Assembly: GCF_031882575.1 (NCBI RefSeq)
Contig: NZ_CP134772.1
Coordinates: 3,305,001-3,369,000 of the forward strand
From: Pseudomonas sp. VD-NE ins
Lineage (GTDB): Bacteria; Pseudomonadota; Gammaproteobacteria; Pseudomonadales; Pseudomonadaceae
DNA length: 64,000 bases
Reading direction: 5' to 3'
In this document: one piece after another, positions 46,983 to 55,200 of the stretch
Layout: every line of letters begins with the position of its first letter
How positions within the stretch are numbered: position 1 is the stretch's first letter
The notes under the pieces: generated by a model
Database searches by the model: none
The model's input: only the letters and a program-made list of their open reading frames with translations
What the model was told of the DNA's origin: nothing
Position numbers and translations under genes: made by a program

Positions 46983-47456
46983 ATGCGCCGCTTCCAAGCC
47001 GTCATTCTGTCACTGCTTTTATTGTCCCTCAGCGCCTGCGCGCTGTTCCCCAACCGTGATCCGGTGAACATCAACGTGGTCGGCCTCGAACCGTTGCCGA
47101 GCCAGGATCTGGAAGTGCGTTTCGCTATCAAGTTGCGCGTACAGAACCCGAATGAGACGGCCATTGATTACAACGGCATCGCGTTGGATCTGGAGGTCAA
47201 CGGCCACTCGCTGGCGTCCGGTGTCAGCGATCAGAGCGGCTCGATCCCACGGTTTTCCGAAAGCATCGTCACAGTACCGGTCAGCATCTCGGCGTTCTCG
47301 GTGCTGCGCCAGACCTTGGGCCTGAGCCAGACGCAAACCCTCGACAACCTCCCCTATGTGCTGCGCGGCAAGCTTGCCGGCGGTCTGTTTGGCACCATGC
47401 GTTTTGTCGACAGCGGCAAGCTCAGCCTGCCCAAGGCCACCGCCGCCACCTGGTAA
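46983..47456 (+). CDS. LEA-14/WHy-domain lipoprotein
   Basis: 157 residues starting MRRFQAVILSLLLLSLSAC, a lipoprotein signal with lipobox LSAC (Cys19). The rest is the immunoglobulin-like LEA-14/WHy domain: VNINVVGLEPLPSQDLEVRF, LRVQNPNETAIDYNGIALDL and PVSISAFSVLRQ. It starts only a few bases after the terminator of the preceding gene, so its promoter must lie within or upstream of that hairpin. Desiccation or stress protection is known for the family elsewhere; its bacterial role is not settled. Confidence 0.85.
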   Translation: MRRFQAVILSLLLLSLSACALFPNRDPVNINVVGLEPLPSQDLEVRFAIKLRVQNPNETAIDYNGIALDLEVNGHSLASGVSDQSGSIPRFSESIVTVPVSISAFSVLRQTLGLSQTQTLDNLPYVLRGKLAGGLFGTMRFVDSGKLSLPKATAATW

Positions 47457-47509
47457 AAATGCGCTAACCTGCTTCGTTCATTGAAGACATTCAGGGAGGC
47501 TGCAGGTTT

Positions 47510-48055
47510 ATGGAAGACATGCCGACGCTGTACACCGAACGACTGATCCTGCGCCCGTTGCAACTGGCCGATGCCGACGCCGTGCAGCGCGAATTTCCGC
47601 ATTGGGACGTGGTGCGCTATCTGAACGCGGCCGTGCCATGGCCGTACCCGGAGGACGGTGCCCTCGCCTATCTGCGCGACATTGTCTTGCCGGCGGTTGC
47701 GGCGGGCAAGGAATGGCCTTGGACGATCCGCCTGAAATCGGCACCGGAGCAATTGATCGGCAAGATCAGCCTGATGGATCAGGCGGACAACCACCGCGGC
47801 TTCTGGCTGGCCCCGGCGTGGCAAGGCAAGGGCTTGATGACTGAAGCCAGCGCGGCGGTGACCGATTACTGGTTCAACGTTCTGCAACGTCCAGTGATGC
47901 GCGTGCCGAAAGCGGCGCCGAACATTGGCTCGCGCAAGCTCTCGGAGCGCGCCGGGATGCGCTTGATTCGGACCGATGAAGGCGACTTTGTCGGTGGGCG
48001 TTTCCCTCGGGAGCTGTGGGAAATCACTCGGGAAGAATGGCAGCAACGCCAATAA
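47510..48055 (+). CDS. GNAT acetyltransferase, RimJ/RimL-like
   Basis: 181 residues; ATG at 47510 after GGGAGGCTGCAGG (47519 is an alternative). TERLILRPLQLADADAVQ and the loop FWLAPAWQGKGLMTEASAAV, then APNIGSRKLSERAGMRLI, are typical of the RimL group, which acetylates N-terminal amines of proteins, peptides or small molecules. Acceptor unknown. Confidence 0.85.
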   Translation: MEDMPTLYTERLILRPLQLADADAVQREFPHWDVVRYLNAAVPWPYPEDGALAYLRDIVLPAVAAGKEWPWTIRLKSAPEQLIGKISLMDQADNHRGFWLAPAWQGKGLMTEASAAVTDYWFNVLQRPVMRVPKAAPNIGSRKLSERAGMRLIRTDEGDFVGGRFPRELWEITREEWQQRQ

Positions 48056-48084
48056 AAACTCGCTCTCGAAAACACTGAAAACCT

Positions 48085-48173
48085 TGTGGGAGCGGGCTTG
48101 CCCGCGATGGCGGTGTGTCAGGCACCATCAAGTCGACTGACACGGCCTCATCGCTGGCAAGCCAGCTCCCACA
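48085..48173. repeat. REP-like palindromic pair, diverged type A
   Basis: GTGGGAGCGGGCTTGCCCGC and the inverse GCTGGCAAGCCAGCTCCCAC; a variant with a changed core, between convergent genes. Confidence 0.85.
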
Positions 48174-48193
48174 GGTTCTTTATCAGGCTGGGG

Positions 48194-49117
48194 TTATGTG
48201 TTGAAGCGCACGCCCGGTTTTGCCCGTTCATCCACACTCAACTCAAACACATCCGGCCGCGCATAGTGGCCGACCACATCGTAGTCATAGCGCGCCCGCA
48301 CCAGTTCATCGGTGTCGATTTCCGCGCAGAGCAGCCCCGCTTCACCCCGTAACGGCCCTGCCAGCACATCACCCATCGGCCCGACAATCACGCTGCCACC
48401 GGCAATCAGCGGTCGATCCGCCGGCCAATTGGCGATTTCAACGCCCAATGCCTGAGGCGAAGCCTGCACCTGACACGCACTGACCACAAAGCAGCGGCCC
48501 TCATGAGCAATGTGGCGCATGCTGACTTGCCACATTTCACGCTCGTCCACGGTCGGCGCGCACCAGACTTCAATGCCTTTGGCATACATCGCGGTGCGCA
48601 GCAGCGGCATCATGTTTTCCCAGCACACCACCGCGCCGAGCTTGCCGACCTGGGTATCAAGCACCGGCAAGGTCGAACCGTCGCCCTTGCCCCAGATCAG
48701 CCGTTCGGTGCCGGTGGGCATCAGTTTGCGGTGTTTGGCAACGAGGCCGGCCTGCGGGTCGAAATACAGCGCCGTGCAATACAACGTGCTGCCAGCGCGT
48801 TCGATCACGCCGATCACCAGATTGGCCCCGGTGCGTGCCGACAGCCCCGCCAGCGCTTCGGTTTCGGCGCCCGGCACATCGATCGCATTGGCAAAATAAC
48901 GGGCGTAGGCTTCACGGCCCTCAGGCAGGCGATAACCCAATTGCGTGCCGAAACCCTCGCCCTTCGGATAACCGCCCAGCAGCGCTTCCGGCATCACCAC
49001 CAGCGCCGCGCCGGCCTCGATGATCGCGCCTTCCCAACCGAGAATCTGTTCCAAAGTCGCACCTTTGCCTTCGGGCAACGCGCCGATTTGCAGCGCAGCA
49101 ACAATTGATTTGGCCAT
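48194..49117 (-). CDS. Nitrilase-family carbon-nitrogen hydrolase
   Basis: 307 residues. The catalytic triad is complete: Glu44 in [13 protein letters not shown], Lys131 in [11 protein letters not shown] and Cys165 in [13 protein letters not shown]. The CWEN motif is characteristic of true nitrilases. It should convert organic nitriles to acids plus ammonia; the substrate is unknown. Divergent from a LysR gene whose start is 84 bases away, which probably controls it. Confidence 0.9.
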   Translation of the reverse strand: MAKSIVAALQIGALPEGKGATLEQILGWEGAIIEAGAALVVMPEALLGGYPKGEGFGTQLGYRLPEGREAYARYFANAIDVPGAETEALAGLSARTGANLVIGVIERAGSTLYCTALYFDPQAGLVAKHRKLMPTGTERLIWGKGDGSTLPVLDTQVGKLGAVVCWENMMPLLRTAMYAKGIEVWCAPTVDEREMWQVSMRHIAHEGRCFVVSACQVQASPQALGVEIANWPADRPLIAGGSVIVGPMGDVLAGPLRGEAGLLCAEIDTDELVRARYDYDVVGHYARPDVFELSVDERAKPGVRFNT

Positions 49118-49201
49118 CGCGATAACTCCATCAGGTTCAGTGGTTGCCGATTCTGCGGCGCCACGAGATCATGAATAAAGCCCCGTTCGCTGCTGAATGA
49201 T

Positions 49202-50110
49202 ATGAGCCAAATGAATATCGTAAACGTCGACCTCAATCTGCTGAAAGTCTTTGAAGCCCTGCACGAAGAGTCCAGCGCCAGCCGCGCGGCGTTGCGTCTA
49301 GGGGTGACGCAATCGGCCGTCAGTGCCGCGCTGCGCCGCTTGCGCGAGGTCTACAGCGATCAGTTGTTCGTGCGCACCGGACGCGGACTGGCGCCGACGC
49401 TGAAAGCCAATCAGTTGAAACCGGTGGTCAGCGAAGCGCTGAACAAATGCCGACAAAGCCTGGCGATGGTCGACCCGGCGGGCAATCAGTACGACGGACG
49501 CTCAGTGACCGTGGGGCTGTCAGATGACTTCGAGATTGCCTACGGTCGTCGCCTGATTGAAGAAGTTGCCCGCAGCGCACCGAAGTTGCGCCTGATCTTT
49601 CGTCAGACCCACAGCCAGATCGTTGCACAAGCGCTGATGGATCGCAGCATCGACCTGGCGATTACTGCCGGTGGCTTCGCCGAGCGCTTGCTCAGCCGTC
49701 AGGTGTTGGGCGAAGGCGGTTACGCGTGTCTGGTCGATCCGGCGAGCCTTGTGCCCGGCCAGCAGCAGATCGATCTTGAGGCGTTCGTCGCCCGCGAGCA
49801 CATTCTGGTGTCGTCCGGCGGGTTTATCGGGATTACCGATGAGGGCTTGGCGGCGCTGGGCCTGAGTCGACGGGTGTGCGCCTCGACCACGCATTTCGCC
49901 GCGCTGCCGTATCTGCTCAAGGGCAGCCGGGCGGTGGCAACGATTCCGGCGCATGCCGCCGAGAGCATCGCGGCGCTCAGCGGCCTGGCACTGCTGCCCT
50001 GCCCGCTGAGTTTGCCGCGTTATCCAATCGAACTGGGCTGGCGCACCAGCACGCAGATCGATCCGGTGGTGGTCAAGGTACGCGAGGCGATTGCCGCGAC
50101 GTTCAGTTGA
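49202..50110 (+). CDS. LysR-family regulator, probably of the nitrilase gene
   Basis: 302 residues. HTH: LLKVFEALHEESSASRAALR and GVTQSAVSAALRRLRE. Of the NodD/SyrM-like branch judging by the early VDLNLLKVFEAL motif. Divergent from the nitrilase. The start at 49202 is uncertain by three codons. Confidence 0.87.
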   Translation: MSQMNIVNVDLNLLKVFEALHEESSASRAALRLGVTQSAVSAALRRLREVYSDQLFVRTGRGLAPTLKANQLKPVVSEALNKCRQSLAMVDPAGNQYDGRSVTVGLSDDFEIAYGRRLIEEVARSAPKLRLIFRQTHSQIVAQALMDRSIDLAITAGGFAERLLSRQVLGEGGYACLVDPASLVPGQQQIDLEAFVAREHILVSSGGFIGITDEGLAALGLSRRVCASTTHFAALPYLLKGSRAVATIPAHAAESIAALSGLALLPCPLSLPRYPIELGWRTSTQIDPVVVKVREAIAATFS

Positions 50111-50114
50111 GGCG

Positions 50115-50369
50115 TTACTTGTTGGCAGCCATCAGGCGATTGACTTCACTGCGTACCATGTTGGCGAACTCTGGCGGCGACATACCATCGAGTTCCGCGC
50201 GGACCCACTCGGCCCATTTGCCTTTGCGCTTGCCACGCTCGCCGAACAAACGCGCGGCTTCGCCTTTGGCTTTGCCCAGATTGTTCTGCCAGAGTTCGAA
50301 CAGACGGGATTTCTCGTCTTCCAGCGCAGCGCGCTCTGCGAGTGGTTTGTCGGCCAGATTGAAACTCAT
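50115..50369 (-). CDS. Small basic protein of unknown function
   Basis: 84 residues; ATG at 50367-50369 with AGGATAATTCCCC upstream. Charged and helical throughout (LAERAALEDEKSRLFELWQN; RGKRKGKWAEWVRAELDGM). No signal peptide. Convergent with the LysR gene, five bases between the stops. No domain recognised. Confidence 0.7.
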   Translation of the reverse strand: MSFNLADKPLAERAALEDEKSRLFELWQNNLGKAKGEAARLFGERGKRKGKWAEWVRAELDGMSPPEFANMVRSEVNRLMAANK

Positions 50370-50523
50370 GGGGAATTATCCTGCTGCGTAAAATGGCGAC
50401 ATCTTACACGCTCGACGGAAATCTCCCGCGCAGGTTTTTCTTTCTGACCTAAATTCAGTGCAACTTTTTGATCAGCGCCACACTCCATTGATCACTGTCC
50501 ATTCAACTGCAAGGAGTCACCCA

Positions 50524-50841
50524 ATGGCCCGCAAATCCGCCGTGCAAGCCGCCGAAGATCAAATCAAGGATCAGGCCTTCAGCGAACTTCAGGCTCTGAT
50601 CGAAGAGTCGGACAAACTGCTCAAGAGCAGCGCCTCACTGGTCGGCGAAGAAGCGGAAACGCTGCGCGGACAGATCGCCCTGAAACTGCAACAGGCGCTG
50701 GATTCCGTGTCGAGCGTCCGTGACCGCACCAAACCGGCAGTCGATGCCACCGAAAGCTACATCGGTGGCCATCCGTGGCAGACCGTGGCGATCTCCGCCG
50801 GTTTCGGTCTGGTGGTCGGCCTGCTGCTCGGCCGTCGCTGA
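50524..50841 (+). CDS. DUF883 membrane-anchored protein (ElaB/YqjD family)
   Basis: 105 residues; ATG at 50524 after GCAAGGAGTCACCCA. A long amphipathic helix (QAFSELQALIEESDKLLKSS...) ends in ATESYIGGHPWQTVAISAGF and GLVVGLLLGRR, the conserved tail anchor of this family. E. coli YqjD and ElaB are inner-membrane proteins that bind ribosomes in stationary phase. A terminator follows. Confidence 0.9.
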   Translation: MARKSAVQAAEDQIKDQAFSELQALIEESDKLLKSSASLVGEEAETLRGQIALKLQQALDSVSSVRDRTKPAVDATESYIGGHPWQTVAISAGFGLVVGLLLGRR

Positions 50842-50854
50842 GTCAAACGCCCAC

Positions 50855-50887
50855 AAAAAAGGCGAACCCACTGGGTTCGCCTTTTTT
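50855..50887 (+). terminator. Rho-independent terminator of the DUF883 gene
   Basis: AAAAAAGGCGAACCCA-CT-GGGTTCGCCTTTTTT, starting 13 bases after the stop; symmetric and probably bidirectional. Confidence 0.93.
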
Positions 50888-50969
50888 ATGCCTGCTGGGT
50901 CTAATCGGTTCCAGGCTTGCAAAACCTGAACTCAGCTCGATCTTTCACGTCGGCGCACATCCCCCATTC

Positions 50970-51018
50970 ACCTCGGTCAGTCCCCTCTCCCTTTGGGAGA
51001 GGGTTAGGGTGAGGGGCC
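50970..51018. repeat. Type C palindromic repeat (single unit)
   Basis: CTCGGTCAGTCCCCTCTCCC then GAGAGGGTTAGGGTGAGGGG. The 50 bases on its left (AACCTGAACTCAGCTCGATC...) match the flank of the copy at 38375 and the units of the array at 61206. Confidence 0.82.
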
Positions 51019-51030
51019 TTTGCTCTTTGC

Positions 51031-52071
51031 TCACACCCCCGCCAACTCACGCAACTGCGCCAATGTCTGCGCATCCAGCACAATACCCTCAGCCAACGAT
51101 TTACTGCGCTGCCAATGCCGACGATCCCCCGGCAAACGCTTGAGTCCGACGCCATGCATCTGCCGCACCAATTCCCCACTGCGCTCGGCAAAACCCTGCC
51201 CGGCGGCTTTGCTCGGATCGATGACGATCAATAACTGCCCGGTCCACGGCGTTTTCGCCCCGGGATGATCGGACCAATCAAATTCAAAGGAAAAATTGCC
51301 CCCCGTCAGCGCCGCCGCCATCAGCTCGACCATCATCGACAGCGCCGAGCCCTTATGACCGCCGAACGGCAGCAACGCGCCGCCTTCAAGAATCGCTTTG
51401 GGGTCTTGGGTCGGCTGACCGAGGCTGTCCACACCCATCCCGGCCGGCAACCGTTCGCCTTTGCGCGCGGCGATCTGCACGTCGCCATGGGCAATCGCGC
51501 TGGTGGCCAGGTCGAAGACAATCGGTGCGGCACCGGCCCGTGGTGCAGCGAACGCAATCGGGTTGGTGCCGAACAGCGGTCGGTCGGCGCCATGGGGTAC
51601 CACGCAGGTCATGCTGTTGACCACGCTCAGCGCCACCAGCCCCTCGTCGGCGAACGGCTCGACGTCCGGCCACAACGCGGCGAAGTGATGCGAGTTGCGA
51701 ATCGCCAACAAGGCAATCCCGGCGCTACGCGCCTTCTCCACCAGCAACGGCCGGGCGGCGGCCAGTGCCGGTTGCGCGAAACCATTGGCGGCATCGACAC
51801 GGACAAATCCCGAGGCGACATCTTCGACTTGCGGCACGGCGTGGCCGTCGACCCAGCCGCTTTTAAGGGTCGAGACATACCCGGGAATGCGGAACACGCC
51901 GTGGCTGTGGGCACCGTCGCGCTCGGCGCCGGCGCAGTTGGCGGCCAGCACTTGCGCGACTTCGGCGGAGGTGCCGTGGCGCAGAAAAATCGTTTCAAGC
52001 AGTTGCGTCAGCGCTTCGAGAGACAACGAGGACGAGACAGCAGAGGACACATGATCGTGTGGCGCAGACAT
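51031..52071 (-). CDS. dpkA: Ldh/YlbC-type oxidoreductase, probable delta1-piperidine-2-carboxylate reductase
   Basis: 346 residues; ATG at 52069-52071 after CTGGAGCTTCAG. MDH2 family (not Rossmann): ERDGAHSHGVFRIPGYVS with the catalytic His, IRNSHHFAALWPDVEPFADE, SVVNSMTCVVPHG, FGTNPIAFAAPR and GGHKGSALSMMVELMAAALT. Closest in my memory to Pseudomonas DpkA, which reduces delta1-piperidine-2-carboxylate and pyrroline-2-carboxylate with NADPH in D-lysine and D-proline breakdown. Other members reduce 2-keto acids, so the symbol is tentative. Confidence 0.75.
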   Translation of the reverse strand: MSAPHDHVSSAVSSSLSLEALTQLLETIFLRHGTSAEVAQVLAANCAGAERDGAHSHGVFRIPGYVSTLKSGWVDGHAVPQVEDVASGFVRVDAANGFAQPALAAARPLLVEKARSAGIALLAIRNSHHFAALWPDVEPFADEGLVALSVVNSMTCVVPHGADRPLFGTNPIAFAAPRAGAAPIVFDLATSAIAHGDVQIAARKGERLPAGMGVDSLGQPTQDPKAILEGGALLPFGGHKGSALSMMVELMAAALTGGNFSFEFDWSDHPGAKTPWTGQLLIVIDPSKAAGQGFAERSGELVRQMHGVGLKRLPGDRRHWQRSKSLAEGIVLDAQTLAQLRELAGV

Positions 52072-52298
52072 CTGAAGCTCCAGAATGATTATTGGAGGGA
52101 ACAACAGCGTAGGGACGACTTGCTGATCGATTAACCATGGCGAAGCTGTCGGCTGTCAACCCTTGCATCGGGATGACTGCCATTGGCCCATGACACATTT
52201 CAATTCGATGTGTGCGGTAACTATGTACCGCCTGCGCGGCGACCTGCGTAACTAATCTTGAACTCCCCGCCCGAGGCGCCCCGTTCAGAGTTCCGATA

Positions 52299-55200
52299 AT
52301 GTCTAGCCCCCTGCTATTTCCCGACGTACTCAAATCACCGGGTTTGCATGACGACTCAGGTCGCACGCATGGCCTCAACAGTAGAGATTTCATCTGGCTT
52401 GCGCATGTGCAACTGGCTACCCAGGTGCGGCGCAATGAGCAAACTCCGCCCATGCTGGCCGAACGCATTCTGCTGAACGCTGACAAGCAACTGGCCGTGC
52501 CGCTGGCCGGCAGTTTCATTCTCAGCGCCGGGCCGGATGACGATGGCGTGTTTTTGTACACCCCTTACGACGGCCTGAAAAAATACAGCGATCACGAAGC
52601 GCTGACGGACGCCTTGCAGGCACGTCTCGACAACGCGCAGGAAACGGATGATCTGTTGGCTTTTCTCACTGTTTCGCTGCGCAAAGAACTGGTAGAGAAG
52701 CGCGGCATTACCTTGACCCGCGAAACGATTGAAGGCGACGTGTTTGACGATCAAAAAGCCGCGATCAACCAGTCTCAGGAGACCTGCGCGCGCGATCTGC
52801 TGGATGAACTGAAACGCCTGCCCTCCCTCACCACCCTGCTGGAGACAATTCTCGACGAACTGCTCGAACCGCACTTTGCCGGTTTGGAGCAGTCGCGCAC
52901 CCGAGTCAGTTTTTTTGCCGACACGGCGCCCCTCTCCGGGGATGTCAGACATTGGATCAATTCGATGTCGCTGAGTGAGGCATTGCTGCTGCATTTTCGC
53001 CGTCAGGGCTGGCCGCACGGCCAGACTGCGGAGTTCTCCCATCCGGCCCGCTCAAACCAGCAAGCTGACCAGGCAGCCTGGGCTGAGGCGATCAAGTCCG
53101 CGTCGGGGAAATTGAGCATGCTGCTGTTTCGTCAGCTTGAAGTGTACTGGAATGGCGCCGCGTTCGAGGGCTCGCCCCGGCGCACGTTCTTCAGCCAGAC
53201 CTTGCAGGATCAGGTGCGCGCGGATTTGATGATCAAACGCGAAACGGAAATCATCTCCGCCCGCGAGTTCGACGCCCTGCACAGCTTGATCCGAGAACCA
53301 AGCGTGGCGGTCCGGCGACCCAACTTCGAAACGGTGTGTTTGAGCGAGAAGACCGCCTATGTCGAACTCGCCGGTTCGCTGATGATCAACCATGACAACG
53401 CCTATCTGTACACCCCCACTCAAGGCTTGCAGGTCCTCACGAACTACGACGAACTCAAACAGACGCTGACCGCCAAGCTCAATGCGGCCGGACATGAAGA
53501 CGAGTTATACGGTCTCATGAGTCTGGAGGAACGCAATCGTTACCTTGGATTCGCCAACGCACAGGTATCCGGTGAAAACATCGGTGGTGAAATCATCACC
53601 ACGCTGTTTGAGGCAATCCTTACCAAACAACGGCAGAACGTCGAGTTTGCCTTGCAGCTCTTTCGCCAAAGCGAACGCACTACCGACATCCATGCACTTT
53701 TCGATAAGGCGCTGGATATCCGCTCGATGATTCACGAGCGCCTGATCAAGCTTGACGTCAACGAGCGCTGGAGTACCCGACCGCTGTTTTCCAGCGCTCC
53801 GCCATCGTCAGTCGTGCAGGCTGACAAGGCTGGGCAGTTGGCGGCATCGCTCGAACGCACGCTGGACAATCTCACCAGCCACTTTAAAGACCAGCCAACC
53901 ACGAGCAGTACTGAACAACGCGCCTTTCTCGAAGGCATTCTGTGGAAACTGGCGCAGGCTTTCGAGGACGGGGTACGTGGCGAGGCGCAAATGAGAAATC
54001 TCAGTGGTTCCTGGCTGACCGCCGAACGAAAAATAGTCGATACCGTGTTCGACGCAAAACATGCGACACGCATGGATCGCCAGTCCCTCAATGGGTTCCG
54101 GCCGGATGCATGGTCAATCACCCTCACCTGCGCTGGCAAAAATGAGGTGTTGTCGCTTGCCAACTGCGTGCTCCTGACCGAACGCGGAGGTATGGACGTC
54201 GAGCATTCCGGGCGCGCCATCCTGTGGACGCCAGCTATGGGCCTGGAATCGTTCGACGACATCGCCATTGCGCTAAAGCAGTTGCAACGACGGCTCGACG
54301 ACAACAACCAGAATCAGACACTGCTGGAAAACCTGCCACCGAAGCAACGCCAACTGGATCAGCAATACACCTTGGGCACCTTCCAGCTGATTGAAGGCAA
54401 TGTGTTGAAAAATCGCATGCAGTCAGCGATTGACCATTTCCTCGACCATTGCGAGCTGCTACGCGTTTGCATAAAGGACGAGGACACTCTCGCAAATTTC
54501 CTGAGCAAGATGAAAAACACCGTCATCGATACCAACTTGCGCCGGGCCATTGAACTCGCGCGGGCCATCGTCCGTCGGCTCGACTATCCAGACTGGCTGC
54601 GCATGGCCCCGGTCACCGAACAACGCACGCAACTCGCCCTGCTGGATGAATTGCGGCACAGCTTCATCGATGGCAAGGATTTTCTCGAGGGCATTCCTGC
54701 GTTAACCACTCATGTCGAGGAGACGCTGAAGAAACAGCTCAACGCCAGATTCCCGGGCAACGGACTCACGCCACAGGACATCCTGATCACTCCGAACCTG
54801 ACGCTGGCCGGCCCGGCCTGCAATCTGCTCGATTTTGCCTTGCATCACTACAACATCGTGCAGGGTACCGGTTTCAAGATTGCCTCGAAAACAACCGCAG
54901 AGTTGCCGGCAAAGCTTGATCAATCTGCAGTACGGCAACTGTTGCAATCCCTCGATATCACCACCACCTACGCACAGAAAGTGACTGAAGCACTGTCAGC
55001 TGACAGCGACTCGGCACGCAAAAGCAAAGAACGCTTTCTACGTCAGTTGCCCTGGCAATTGATGCAGCACGCGCACGCGTTGAAGTTGCAGCAACAGCTG
55101 TCGGAAATCGGCTACGACGCTATTTGCCAGGTTCTGGACATGCCGGACGGCGTAGCGCGTGCCACCGTCGAGGGTGCTAACGCCTTTGTCTGCCCGCTGT

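Noticed and set aside
45366..46997. A 543-residue open frame on the minus strand
   Set aside because: Antisense to the NCS2 permease gene, with low-complexity His/Arg/Gln content and no ribosome site.
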